Assembly: GCF_000242255.2 (NCBI RefSeq)
Contig: NC_017033.1
Coordinates: 1,860,001 to 1,924,000 of the forward strand
Length of the DNA: 64,000 bases
Direction of reading: 5' to 3'
Origin: Frateuria aurantia DSM 6220
GTDB taxonomy: Bacteria; Pseudomonadota; Gammaproteobacteria; Xanthomonadales; Rhodanobacteraceae
In this document: one piece after another, positions 25,244-34,287 of the stretch
Position numbering within the stretch: the first letter of the stretch is position 1
Layout: every line of letters begins with the position of its first letter
The notes under the pieces: model-generated
Seen by the model: the letters and a program-made list of their open reading frames with translations, nothing else
The model's database searches: none
What the model was told of the DNA's origin: nothing
Program-made: the position numbers and the translations under genes

Positions 25244-25571
25244 AAGGACTCATTGGTTGCAAGGGGCGGGTGGGAAATTTGTGCCTTCATGCGCGAAGGA
25301 AGGGGAGGCCTAAATTCAGGGGACGTGGAGCCGTGATACTGTTTGAGAACGCTTGCAAGTGCAAGGCGTTGACGTCGCGCGGTACTCTCTCCGGCTTGTG
25401 TCATGTCTTTTTGCGCAGTACCGGGCGGCGGGATGAGGGGCTGCTTGGCCGCGGTCGGGTTCAGGGCGTGGATCTTCCCGTTGGGGCGATGGGCAATCCA
25501 GAACATGGCAGACCATGTTGAAGCTCTGGCTGCCTGTGGTTAGCATGGCCGGCCAATCTGTGAGCAGCCCC
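25244..25571. other. Divergent intergenic region with a TTGCA-AG-TGCAA palindrome
   Basis: No gene seen in these 328 bases between the dioxygenase-like gene and glk. At 25348-25370 an imperfect inverted repeat reads AACGCTTGCA AG TGCAAGGCGTT, with a perfect core TTGCA-AG-TGCAA. It could be an operator for a sugar regulator acting on glk, but no regulator gene is adjacent. Confidence 0.4.
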
Positions 25572-26603
25572 ATGGAACCTCCGAAATCCGGCTTGAAGCC
25601 TTCTTCCCGGCTGACATCCTGCTTCGTGGTGGCCGATGTCGGGGGTACTCATGCCCGTCTGGCCTTGGCTGTAGGGGATGTGCCACATGGCCGCTTGCTG
25701 GAAGCTACGATCCGTCGTTATGTCTGCGCTGATTGGCCGAGCCTTGAAGCCATCGTGGCGGACTATCTGAAGCGGATCGCGCCGCTCCATCCGGTAGCCG
25801 GGCTGGTCTGTGCCATCGCGGGCTATCTGCAGGATGACAAGGTCATCAATCGCAATCTGCCCTGGACGGTCTCCCGACAGGCGTTGGTGGCCGGTTTCGG
25901 GCAGCGCCCGGTCTGGCTGATCAATGACTTCGAGGCGCTGGCCTATGCCACCTTGACGCTTGGGGTCGACGAGCTGGTGCCGATGATCGAGCCTTTCCGG
26001 TCGAGCAGCAGCCCGGCTGGGACTCGCGTCGTGCTGGGACCGGGGACGGGGCTGGGCAGTGCTATCCTGATTGAAGCAGGCGATCGCGTTCAGGTGCTGC
26101 CCTCCGAAGCCGGCCAGATGGCGATGGCGCCGGGGGCGGGACGTGAGCTGCAGTTGTTCGAACTGTTTTCCCGCCGTGGCAGCTATGTCACTTATGAGCA
26201 TGTGCTGTCGGGACCCGGCTTGCTGGCGACCTATCAGGGCTTGTGCGAACTCGATGGTCAGCAGGCAAGCGTATTCAGCGCGCCGGAGGTGAGTCGGCTT
26301 GCGCTTGCCGAGACCGAGCCTTTGGCGGTGGAGGCCATGGACATCTTCTGCGGTCTGCTGGGCAGCCTGATGGCCGATCTGGCGCTCTTGCTGGGAGCAA
26401 CGGGAGGCATCTATCTGGGGGGCGGCTTTGTGCCCGAGTTGCTGGCGTTCCTGCCGCGGAGTTCGTTCCGGCAACGATTCTTCAACAAAGGCGTGATGCA
26501 AAGCTATCTGCAACAGATTCCGGTTTGGGGTATGCAGCCAGCAGAATATGGCATGCGTGGTGCGGCGGCGATGGTCGGACTGGGCCTGATTCCCGTCGTT
26601 TGA
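25572..26603 (+). CDS. glk: Glucokinase
   Basis: 343 residues from ATG 25572; in-frame ATGs at 25515 and 25545 exist and none has a strong ribosome binding site, so the start is uncertain. Glucokinase phosphorylates glucose with ATP. The phosphate-binding motif is VVADVGGTHARLAL; the sugar-binding and catalytic part is WLINDFEALAYAT with the catalytic aspartate; then VVLGPGTGLGSA, the EAG motif LPSEAGQMAM and the C-terminal GGIYLGGGFVPE. The LPSEAG and long insert are typical of the bacterial ATP glucokinase family (Pfam Glucokinase). The following genes handle glycans, which could supply glucose or mannose. Confidence 0.9.
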   Translation: MEPPKSGLKPSSRLTSCFVVADVGGTHARLALAVGDVPHGRLLEATIRRYVCADWPSLEAIVADYLKRIAPLHPVAGLVCAIAGYLQDDKVINRNLPWTVSRQALVAGFGQRPVWLINDFEALAYATLTLGVDELVPMIEPFRSSSSPAGTRVVLGPGTGLGSAILIEAGDRVQVLPSEAGQMAMAPGAGRELQLFELFSRRGSYVTYEHVLSGPGLLATYQGLCELDGQQASVFSAPEVSRLALAETEPLAVEAMDIFCGLLGSLMADLALLLGATGGIYLGGGFVPELLAFLPRSSFRQRFFNKGVMQSYLQQIPVWGMQPAEYGMRGAAAMVGLGLIPVV

Positions 26604-26779
26604 GCAGGTTTGAAGTGGTGCAATGAGGGGCTGCGGCCTGAGCCTCGGCGCCCCGGCCTTGGGTCAGGCCCGGGAGCGATACGGGGGCAGCCTTGCCCGC
26701 CGCTTGGTGTAGGCTTGAGCGCGGGGGCGATAAGGCAGGGCTTTTTCGGCACACGGGTTCAAGACAGGCAGGGGGATGC

Positions 26780-27811
26780 ATGACGGATCGACGGAGCTTT
26801 TTGAAGCGATGCATTGCAGGTGGGGCCGGAATGATGGTGGGAAGTGCCAGATCAGCTTCAGCCGTCCATATGGAACTGCCCGCACGATATCCTCGTGTCA
26901 TCTCTACCTGGAATTTTGGCGATGCGGCAAACCAGGGTGCCTGGAAGCTGCTGGCTCAAGGTGGTTCGGCGCTGGATGCAGTAGAGCGGGGGGTGATGGT
27001 CACCGAGTCGGATCCCGCCAATCACTCGGTGGGCCTTGGAGGCTATCCGGATCGTGACGGACACGTCACCCTGGATGCCAGCATCATGAATGGCAACGGT
27101 GATTGTGGTGCCGTGGCTGCGTTGCGAGATATCGCGCATCCCATAGCGGTGGCCCGTGCGGTGATGGAGAAAAGCCCGCATGTGCTGCTGGTGGGAGACG
27201 GCGCATTGCGGTTCGCGCTGGCACATGGTTTCAAACGCAGCCGGCTGGCTATCACTCCGGATGCTGAGGCAGCTTGGCGGACATGGCTGAAATCCTCACG
27301 TTACCAGCCCCATGCCAACAGCGAAGAGTCAGGCTACGGGCTGGGAGGGCATCGGGGGGACATCCACAATCATGACACTATCGGCATGCTGGCCATCGAT
27401 GCCCGCGGCCAGTTGGCCGGGGCATGCACTACCAGCGGGATGGCCTGGAAGCTGGCCGGCCGGGTGGGCGACAGTCCCATCATCGGTGCCGGCCTGTATG
27501 TGGACAATGAGGTGGGTGCTGCCACCTCCACAGGGGTAGGTGAGGAGGTGATCCGCAGTGCCGGCAGCTTTCTGGTAGTCGAGCTCATGCGCCAGGGACG
27601 TTCCCCGACGGAGGCCTGCAGGGAAGCCGTGGCCAGGATTGTCCGAAAGCGGCCGGGATTGCGGAATGACGACACGCAAGTTGCATTTATAGCCATCAAC
27701 CGGACTGGTGAAACCGGTGCCTGGGCCATACGGCCGGGTTTTGAGTATGCCGCCTGTGACGAAGGTGATCGTCATCGCCTGATAAAGAGCTCCGCCATGC
27801 TGGACCGCTGA
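26780..27811 (+). CDS. N4-(beta-N-acetylglucosaminyl)-L-asparaginase (glycosylasparaginase), Tat-exported
   Basis: 343 residues from ATG 26780, following GGGGGATGC. A twin-arginine signal (TDRRSFLKRCIAGG) ends near SARSASA, so a folded enzyme is exported. It is an Ntn hydrolase made as a precursor that cleaves itself before T200, the nucleophile, in NHDTIGMLA. The N-terminal STWNFGDAANQGAW and GGSALDAVERG, and the second-half GDSPIIGAGLYVDNEVGAAT then STGVGEEVIRS, fit glycosylasparaginases better than plant-type isoaspartyl peptidases. The enzyme splits the GlcNAc-Asn bond of N-linked glycopeptides. A GH92 alpha-mannosidase gene converges on it. Confidence 0.9.
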   Translation: MTDRRSFLKRCIAGGAGMMVGSARSASAVHMELPARYPRVISTWNFGDAANQGAWKLLAQGGSALDAVERGVMVTESDPANHSVGLGGYPDRDGHVTLDASIMNGNGDCGAVAALRDIAHPIAVARAVMEKSPHVLLVGDGALRFALAHGFKRSRLAITPDAEAAWRTWLKSSRYQPHANSEESGYGLGGHRGDIHNHDTIGMLAIDARGQLAGACTTSGMAWKLAGRVGDSPIIGAGLYVDNEVGAATSTGVGEEVIRSAGSFLVVELMRQGRSPTEACREAVARIVRKRPGLRNDDTQVAFIAINRTGETGAWAIRPGFEYAACDEGDRHRLIKSSAMLDR

Positions 27812-27852
27812 TGCCGTCAGGCAGCTTCGGCCGTGAAGTCACCTGCCCGTGC

Positions 27853-30255
27853 TCAGGTATAGGATGGAGGGCGATCATCCTGTTCGACGCCGAAGTCAAG
27901 GTTGGGCCGAGGCCCCATCTCGAACTCCAGTAATCCGCCGGCAATCAGTTCGCTGTGTCGAATCCAGTTGCGGCTGTGCGGTTGACCGTTGAAGCGCACG
28001 GACTGGACATAGACATGGTCGGGCTTGTTGTCGTGCGCCACGATGCGCAGACGACCTCCGGTCAGGGCCAGGTCCGCTTGCAGCACGGCAGGGCTGCCAA
28101 GCACGTAGATGCCGCTGACCGGATCGACCGGATAAAAGCCCAGAGCGTTGAGGATGAACCATGCCGACATCTGGCCGCAATCATCATTGCCGGCCTCTCC
28201 GTCAGGCTTGTCGTCATACATTTCACTGAGGATCCGCCGGACCATCGCCTGGGTTTTCCAGGGTTGGCCGGCATAGGCGTAAAGGTAAGCCACGTGATGA
28301 CTGGGTTCGTTGCCATGGGCATACTGGCCGATCATGCCGGCAATGTCCGGAGGTGCGTCTGCGGGCAAGGTGGAGTCGGCAGCAAACAGCGCATCCAGTT
28401 TGCGTACAAAGGGCGCGTCACCGCCAAACTGCGCGATGAAGTGGTAGATGTCATGCTGATTGAGGAAGGTGGCCTGCCAGGCATTGGATTCGGTGAAATC
28501 ACGCCATCGATCGGTATGGCCCATGGCGCGAGGATCGAATGGTTCGATCCAGGATCCGTCGGCATGGCGAGCCCGGGCGAACCCGGTAGCCGGATCAAAG
28601 ACGTTGCGGTAGTTCTGGCTGCGTCTTGTCAGATGCCGGCGATCCTCGTCGGCACCAGCGGCCTTGGCCAGCTCGGCAACGGCCCAGTCGTCATAGGCGT
28701 ATTCCAGCGTCTTGCTGACGGCTTCAGGTGCCTTGTCTGCCGGTATATAACCCAGTTGGCGATACAAGGCCAGACCGCGATAGTCGTCATCCATGGCCCG
28801 CTTGCGCCACAAGGGCCAGGCGGCCTGGAAATCGATGCCGGCAAAGCCCTTGGCATGGGCTTCTGCCACGACTACGGCGGAGTGATATCCGATCATGCAG
28901 CCGGTCTCCCTGCCTTGCAGCGGCCATACCGGCACACCTGCAGGACTCTGCGCCGCCATCCGGACCAGACTGTTGACCAGGTCAGGCACGCGCTCGGGCT
29001 GGATCAAGGTCAGCAGCGGATGCAAGGCCCGGTAGGTATCCCACAAGGAGAAGGCCGTGTAGTTCAGCTGTCCCTCCGGCAACTGCCGGATGGACATGTC
29101 CATGCCTCGATAGCGACCGTCCACATCGCTGAACAGTGTTGGCGCTACCAGGCTGTGGTACATGGCGGTGTCGAAGATCCGCTGCTGTTTGCGCGAGCCG
29201 AAGACCGCCCGGCTGCGAGCCAGTGCCGTGGTCCACGCCGCCGAGGCCTGCTGGCGAACCAGCTCGAAATTCCAGCCAGATACTTCGGCTTCAAGATTGC
29301 GCAAGGCTCCTTCAATATCGACCGCCGAGATGCCGGTCTTGACCAGGATGGTCTCGCCGCGGCGGGTGGAAAAATGCAGGGCGCACTTGAGTGTCTTGCC
29401 GCGGGTCTCGATCGTGGTGAGTGGTCCGGCCGTCTCGGGGGCATACACTTCAAAGCGTTCGAAAGGACGTGACAGCTTCAAGGCGAAAAAGATTTGCCGA
29501 CCTGGTGCCCACTCGTCGACCTGTCGACTGCCAACCAGCGTGTCGTTGCCGATGACCCGCAGATGACAGTGCCCCACCTTGGCCGGGGTCAGCGGATCGT
29601 CCTGTGCGCCGTGGGCAAGATCAAGCAACAGATGGCTCTGATCACTGGCAGGAAAGGTATATCGATGCATGCCGACGCGCGCTGTCGCTGTCAGTTCGGC
29701 CTTGATCCGGCGATCACGCAGGATGACCGAGTAATAACCTGGCGTGGCCGTTTCATCCGCCGATGTAAACGAAGCGCGATATCCAGGGGTATGGCCTCGC
29801 GGCTGGTGCTCGGACTGGCCCGGATCGCTTCCGCCGTGGGTGGCGTCAAAGCGTGAATGGTAGATGGTGATGGCAGGGGTCGGCTGCCCCGGTTCCGTTT
29901 GCACGGCACCTACGCAAGGCATCACCATGATGTCCATCAGGTCGGCACAGCCCGTTCCGCTGAGATGGGTGTGGGAAAAGCCCATGATCGAGCCATCTCC
30001 GCGATGGTAGCCAGAGCAGGCATCCCACACGGCATTGTAGGTGTCAGGACTCAACTGAACCATGCCGAAGGGCACGGTGGCGCCCGGGAAAGTGTGGCCG
30101 TGACCGCCCGTACCGATGAATACATCGACATGGCGAAGAGCACGATCCTTCTCGTCATCCGTCATGGCACGGACGGCTGTGGCGAAGGGGCTCGCTGCCA
30201 GAGGGGTGACTCCTGCGGCCAGTGACTGCTGCAAAAAACGACGACGGGGATGCAT
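27853..30255 (-). CDS. Glycoside hydrolase family 92 alpha-1,2-mannosidase, Tat-exported
   Basis: 800 residues. The N terminus HPRRRFLQQSLAAGVTPLAA is a twin-arginine signal. GH92 hallmarks in order: VDVFIGTGGHGHTFPGATVP, GFSHTHLSGTGCADLMDI, the long beta-sandwich, then the helical (alpha/alpha)6 domain with YTAFSLWDTYRALHPLLTL, GNEPSHHVAYLYAYAG, and the general-acid region GEAGNDDCGQMSAWFILNAL, GFYPVDPVSGIYVLGSP. GH92 enzymes are inverting, calcium-dependent exo-alpha-mannosidases that trim high-mannose N-glycans. Works plausibly with the glycosylasparaginase encoded on the other strand, 41 bp away. Confidence 0.93.
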   Translation of the reverse strand: MHPRRRFLQQSLAAGVTPLAASPFATAVRAMTDDEKDRALRHVDVFIGTGGHGHTFPGATVPFGMVQLSPDTYNAVWDACSGYHRGDGSIMGFSHTHLSGTGCADLMDIMVMPCVGAVQTEPGQPTPAITIYHSRFDATHGGSDPGQSEHQPRGHTPGYRASFTSADETATPGYYSVILRDRRIKAELTATARVGMHRYTFPASDQSHLLLDLAHGAQDDPLTPAKVGHCHLRVIGNDTLVGSRQVDEWAPGRQIFFALKLSRPFERFEVYAPETAGPLTTIETRGKTLKCALHFSTRRGETILVKTGISAVDIEGALRNLEAEVSGWNFELVRQQASAAWTTALARSRAVFGSRKQQRIFDTAMYHSLVAPTLFSDVDGRYRGMDMSIRQLPEGQLNYTAFSLWDTYRALHPLLTLIQPERVPDLVNSLVRMAAQSPAGVPVWPLQGRETGCMIGYHSAVVVAEAHAKGFAGIDFQAAWPLWRKRAMDDDYRGLALYRQLGYIPADKAPEAVSKTLEYAYDDWAVAELAKAAGADEDRRHLTRRSQNYRNVFDPATGFARARHADGSWIEPFDPRAMGHTDRWRDFTESNAWQATFLNQHDIYHFIAQFGGDAPFVRKLDALFAADSTLPADAPPDIAGMIGQYAHGNEPSHHVAYLYAYAGQPWKTQAMVRRILSEMYDDKPDGEAGNDDCGQMSAWFILNALGFYPVDPVSGIYVLGSPAVLQADLALTGGRLRIVAHDNKPDHVYVQSVRFNGQPHSRNWIRHSELIAGGLLEFEMGPRPNLDFGVEQDDRPPSYT

Positions 30256-30683
30256 GCGCTGAGCCTCGGCGGTGAATCATCGGCAAGTGTACATAGCATG
30301 GCTGTCACGGCGCGAGCGTGTCGAGCAGGGATCGGGACCCTGTCCGCAGCAAGTGGGCATTGGCTCGGCGACCGAGAAGGCGCTGGTGATATGGCTGCGG
30401 GACAGGCCGTGCCAAACCGGCCACAGGCTGATGATTGCCGTTTGGGCAGGGCGGATCGATGGGCGGGAAGAGGCCTGCGGGCCGCTGTGTCAGGGCCCGG
30501 AGCACAGCCGGTCAGAATCGCAGGAGAGCTCAGGCATACGTGCTGAGTGCAGGTGCCGGGGAGTATGCTGGCACAACGACTTGGCTGCGCTGGCCCAGTC
30601 GCGGTGGCCAACTGGGCATCTTCGAAGGAGTCTGGCCATTTGGGCCCGAAGGCCGCGGACGAGTGCGGCCTTCGGATCAGCGG
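30256..30683. other. Gene-free stretch of 428 bp
   Basis: Open frames here are out of character (low-complexity, Arg/Pro/Ser-rich) and lack start signals. I see no repeat, RNA gene or convincing promoter. It presumably contains the GH92 promoter at its left end and the end of the aldo/keto reductase transcript does not enter it. Confidence 0.4.
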
Positions 30684-31529
30684 TCAGAACTCCTCGTAGC
30701 GGGAGGGATCCTGATCGAAGGTGCGTCCGTCCGGACGGGCAAGCGTGCCGATGCGCTGCATCTGATCCGGGCTGAGCTCGAAATCGAACAGGCTGATGTT
30801 TTCCAGCTGGCGCTGGGGCGAGGCGGCCTTGGGCAGGGCAATGGCCCCCAGCTGATAATGCCAGCGCAGGATCACTTGCGGGATGCTCTTGCCGACTTCG
30901 TCGGCGATGCCCTGCAGCAGCTGATCCTTCAGCAATTGGTTGGCTCGTCCCAGCGGACTCCAGGACTGGGTGATGATGCCATGCTTCTGGTCCCACTGGC
31001 GTTGTTCCGCCTGAGGAAAATAGGGATGCAGCTCGATCTGGTTGATGCTGGGCGTGACTCCGGTCTCGGCAATCAGGCGTTCCAGATGTTCGGGCAGGAA
31101 ATTGCAGACACCGATGGAACGGATCAGTCCGCGCTTCTTTGCCTCGATCAAGGCTTTCCATGCTTCGACATACAGGTCCTTGCTGGGGTTCGGCCAGTGG
31201 ACAAGATAAAGGTCGTAATAGTCCAGCTGGGCGCGATACAAAGACTCTTCGACGGTACGGATGGCCTCGTCGAAGGCATGGTGCCGCCCCGGGAGCTTGG
31301 AGACCACGCGCAGATCCGACCGCGGCACGCCGCTGCGCCGAACGGCCTCGCCCACAGCGCCTTCGTTTTCGTAATTGAAGGCGGAATCCAGCAATCGGTA
31401 GCCTTGCTTGATGGCACTGACCATGCCTTCCACACCGGTGGAACCATTCATGAGATAGGTGCCAAAACCCACGGCAGGCAGGTCGGTGCCGTCATTCAGA
31501 CGGATTTGGGGGACGAAAACCTCGGGCAT
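30684..31529 (-). CDS. Aldo/keto reductase (2,5-diketo-D-gluconate reductase type)
   Basis: 281 residues. The catalytic tetrad of the AKR superfamily is visible: D48 and Y53 in RLLDSAFNYENE, K78 in VVSKLP and H111 in YLVHWPNP. Other family marks are AVGFGTYLM near the N terminus, SIGVCNFLPEHLERL, NQIELHPYFPQ and WSPLGRANQLL, with the NADPH-binding KAASPQRQLEN near the C terminus. These enzymes reduce aldehydes and ketones, often sugars, with NADPH. Substrate unknown. Monocistronic, and its start is preceded by AGAGGAG on the minus strand. Confidence 0.9.
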   Translation of the reverse strand: MPEVFVPQIRLNDGTDLPAVGFGTYLMNGSTGVEGMVSAIKQGYRLLDSAFNYENEGAVGEAVRRSGVPRSDLRVVSKLPGRHHAFDEAIRTVEESLYRAQLDYYDLYLVHWPNPSKDLYVEAWKALIEAKKRGLIRSIGVCNFLPEHLERLIAETGVTPSINQIELHPYFPQAEQRQWDQKHGIITQSWSPLGRANQLLKDQLLQGIADEVGKSIPQVILRWHYQLGAIALPKAASPQRQLENISLFDFELSPDQMQRIGTLARPDGRTFDQDPSRYEEF

Positions 31530-31752
31530 GTTGAACTCCTCTGCATCGGGATGTGGATAGTCTCCGGATGCCTTCTAGCATAGTACCAATGGACGCCGGC
31601 AGCACGGGCATCAGGTCGGCTCACGGTTTTGGACGGCCATGTGATGACTTCGTGATGTCGGGACTTGCTTCGTGGTGCTGCACAGTCCATTCCGACTGCC
31701 GCGATGATCCGTTACCGCTGTCTGATTACCGAAGATCGGCACGTCGAGCAGC

Positions 31753-32208
31753 TCAATGCGCTTGATGGTCGGCCAAGGCGTCGCTGCAGGCGAGTCTGGC
31801 AGCTGACTCGATCACCGAGCCCGAGGTCACCGGCACATGATCGCCATTCAAACTTCCGGCACCGGTGTCTACCGGACTATGGCTGGTCGCATCATAAGTG
31901 GTCGACACTGCATGTTCGAGATACTGCGGCATATCCCCATCGGGGCAGCCGAAGTATCCGGTGATGATATTGACCTGCTTCAACTGGTGAGCGGGGTCAT
32001 AGATCCCGGATTTCAGTGTGATGTCGGCGATGCGGCCTTCATGGCTGAAAAGAAGATAGACATCCGTTCCATGGGTATTTCCCAGCGGAATCCAGTGCGC
32101 CGGGCCGCCACGAGGTGCCCAGTCGGCCAGTGTGTCGGTCAGACTTTCGGCCCTGGCGGCAAGCGGCAGCAGACAGGACAGGGCCAGACAGTAGCTGAGG
32201 TACTTCAC
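31753..32208 (-). CDS. Hypothetical exported protein
   Basis: 151 residues if started at the GTG ending at 32208, which has AAGGA eight bases upstream; an ATG three codons earlier sits too close to that site. A clear signal peptide (KYLSYCLALSCLLPLAARA) is cleaved near ARAES. The mature protein is acidic-neutral with motifs HWIPLGNTHGTDVYLLFSHE and VNIITGYFGCPDGDMPQYLE, and two cysteines (FGCPDG and LACSDAL) that may form a disulfide. I do not recognise the family. Stands alone between the aldo/keto reductase and the MFS gene. Confidence 0.65.
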   Translation of the reverse strand: MKYLSYCLALSCLLPLAARAESLTDTLADWAPRGGPAHWIPLGNTHGTDVYLLFSHEGRIADITLKSGIYDPAHQLKQVNIITGYFGCPDGDMPQYLEHAVSTTYDATSHSPVDTGAGSLNGDHVPVTSGSVIESAARLACSDALADHQAH

Positions 32209-32774
32209 TGCAAACATCCTTCAATCGTCGATGGAAAACGCTGATGGGGGATAGGGCGTCCACCCCGGGCAATCAGCTTTTCGACCATGATAACGGCCGC
32301 CGGGTTCCCTGTGGTTGGGCACGGACCATGCGGCGCTGGCCCTGCCTTGCCCATGCTCCGGGCCGGCTCGCCTCAGATGTATGGCGCCTTGACAGGTATT
32401 TCTCTTGCCCTGGCCGGATTTTTCACGCCGGCTGGATGTCGATGGGTGCCTGATGACGCGCATGTGCAAGGAGCGGTCTTTGCGGATGGGGCGAGGGCGT
32501 CAATCCCGGTGGTGCGCTCAGGGTCGCTCCGATCGTGCTCGATGGAGGGTGGTCGCTTGTTTCATGACCGGGTGAGACGGGGGGGAGAAAGTAGACATGG
32601 GCCAGCGCGGATTGCAAACCGGTGCGGCTCGGAGGCAAGACTGGTGCCGGCATCCGCTGAGGGCGGCGGTCGTGCCACGGATCGCCGGAATGGACAACGC
32701 CGGAGGCGGGAGTGTCGCCAGCGTGCTCTGTCACCGCCATGTGTGGCGGCAGAATGACCACGGGATGGGCCGCC
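32209..32774. other. Intergenic stretch of 566 bp with a possible short leader ORF
   Basis: No family-level gene is seen. A 61-codon frame at 32597-32782 has a strong GGGGGAG six to nine bases before its ATG and ends at the MFS start, so it could be a translated leader. Its sequence shows nothing else that marks a gene. Confidence 0.35.
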
Positions 32775-34067
32775 ATGGATGAAATGGAACGCCTGCCCGG
32801 CAAGTTCGGACTGGATCAGCGCCAGTTGCGGACACTGGGCCTGACATCCCTGGGCGGGATTCTGGAGTATTACGAATTCACTCTCTTCATCTTTCTGACG
32901 CCGGTCATCATGAAGGTGTTCTTTCCGGAAGGGATTTCGCTCTGGTTGCAGCAGGTGCAGACGCTGGGCATATTCGCTGCCGGATATATCGCGCGACCCT
33001 TGGGAGCGACGCTGCTGGCGACGCTGGGCGATCGTCATGGCCGTCGCAAGGCCATGCTCACGAGCATGACCGGCATGGCGCTGGCCACGCTGGCGATCGG
33101 ACTGCTGCCGGGCTGGCATCGGATCGGCGCCTGGGCACCGCTGTCGCTGCTGCTTCTGCGGATCGTTCAAGGCTCCGCCGTGGGCGGCGAGCTGCCGGCC
33201 GCGATCGTGCTGGTCGCCGAGCATGTGCCGGCGCGTCGGCTGGGACTGGCCTTCGGAATTCTGGGGGCGAGTTTCGGCATGGGCTTCGTATTGTCGTCGG
33301 GTTTGGTGGATCTGCTTTCCCTTGGCCTCGATCAGCATCAATGGCAGCTGTTTGGTTGGCGCCTGCCATTTCTGCTGGGCGGGGGGATGGGACTGATGAT
33401 GTTGTGGCTGCGGCGTCATCTGGACGAGTCACCGGTATTTGCCGCAAGCAAGGAGACCGGGAAGGACGGCCTGCTGAAGCGACTGGCCCGGCTGTGGAAG
33501 GAGCAGCGACCCGCATTGCTGCGATGTCTGGCAGCAAGCATCGCACCTGCCATTCTGATTCCGGCAGTGCAGTTGTATCCGGCCACCTATTTCGTGGTGG
33601 TGGCCCATTATCCGCTGCAGCAAGTCGCTCATGCACAGGCGATGATGCAGGTTGGCACCTTGTGCGGCGCACTGCTTGGCGGATGGTGCGTGGATCGACT
33701 GGGATGGCGTCGGATGATTCCCAGTGTGGCGATCTGTCTGCTGCTGGCGCTGGTGCATGTCTATGTTTTTTCGAGGGGTGAACATCTGGCGACCAGTTTC
33801 TTCGTGCTGGGGGCGGGAGTCTCTTACGTCGTGATGGTCTATCAGCCGCTGGTCTACAGCTTTCCGCCAGCGCTCAGGATCAGCGGGATTGCCGTGGTCT
33901 ATAACCTGAGCGCCGCCGTATTCGGCGGTACCACACCCATGCTGCTGGCGGTCTGGACTCGGCATGGCCCGACGGCCTTGGTGGTCTTGCCTGCCTTGGC
34001 CTGCCTGATCAGCGTGGTGACCACGCCATGGCTTTGGAAATACCGACGTCACGATCTGTTGTCGTGA
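32775..34067 (+). CDS. MFS transporter, metabolite:H+ symporter type
   Basis: 430 residues from ATG 32775 (32784 and upstream 32754 are alternatives). Twelve membrane segments can be counted. Typical of the MHS group (ProP, ShiA, KgtP): LGGILEYYEFTLFIFLTPVI in helix 1, the loop 2-3 motif GDRHGRRKAML, RIVQGSAVGGELPAAIVLVA in helix 4 and HLDESPVF in the central loop. Cargo is probably an organic acid, osmolyte or similar. An IclR regulator follows 220 bp downstream on the same strand and may control it. Confidence 0.85.
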   Translation: MDEMERLPGKFGLDQRQLRTLGLTSLGGILEYYEFTLFIFLTPVIMKVFFPEGISLWLQQVQTLGIFAAGYIARPLGATLLATLGDRHGRRKAMLTSMTGMALATLAIGLLPGWHRIGAWAPLSLLLLRIVQGSAVGGELPAAIVLVAEHVPARRLGLAFGILGASFGMGFVLSSGLVDLLSLGLDQHQWQLFGWRLPFLLGGGMGLMMLWLRRHLDESPVFAASKETGKDGLLKRLARLWKEQRPALLRCLAASIAPAILIPAVQLYPATYFVVVAHYPLQQVAHAQAMMQVGTLCGALLGGWCVDRLGWRRMIPSVAICLLLALVHVYVFSRGEHLATSFFVLGAGVSYVVMVYQPLVYSFPPALRISGIAVVYNLSAAVFGGTTPMLLAVWTRHGPTALVVLPALACLISVVTTPWLWKYRRHDLLS

Positions 34068-34287
34068 GATACCTGGAATCATGGTAGCCGGCCGTGGTAA
34101 CGGGCCTCGGACCGCGCCTGTACCAGAACCGGTTCCAGGGCGGCGGCCTGTCTGGTGACGGCAGGCAGATCGGCAGAGCATGAGGGGGGACGGTCTTCAG
34201 GGCCTGACCGCTGTTTCTCTGCTTGTATCGCGGCCCGGCTCTGGCTCAGACTCGGTGTCTTGGCGGAACGTGCAGGATCTGATTGCG

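Noticed and set aside
26651-26675. GC-rich hairpin after glk as terminator
   Set aside because: CCCGGCCT and AGGCCCGGG pair only with a bulge and there is no T tract; too weak to list as a feature.
30162-30611. 149-codon minus-strand frame upstream of the GH92 gene
   Set aside because: Pro/Ser/Ala/Cys-rich, overlaps the GH92 start and shows no family likeness or ribosome site.
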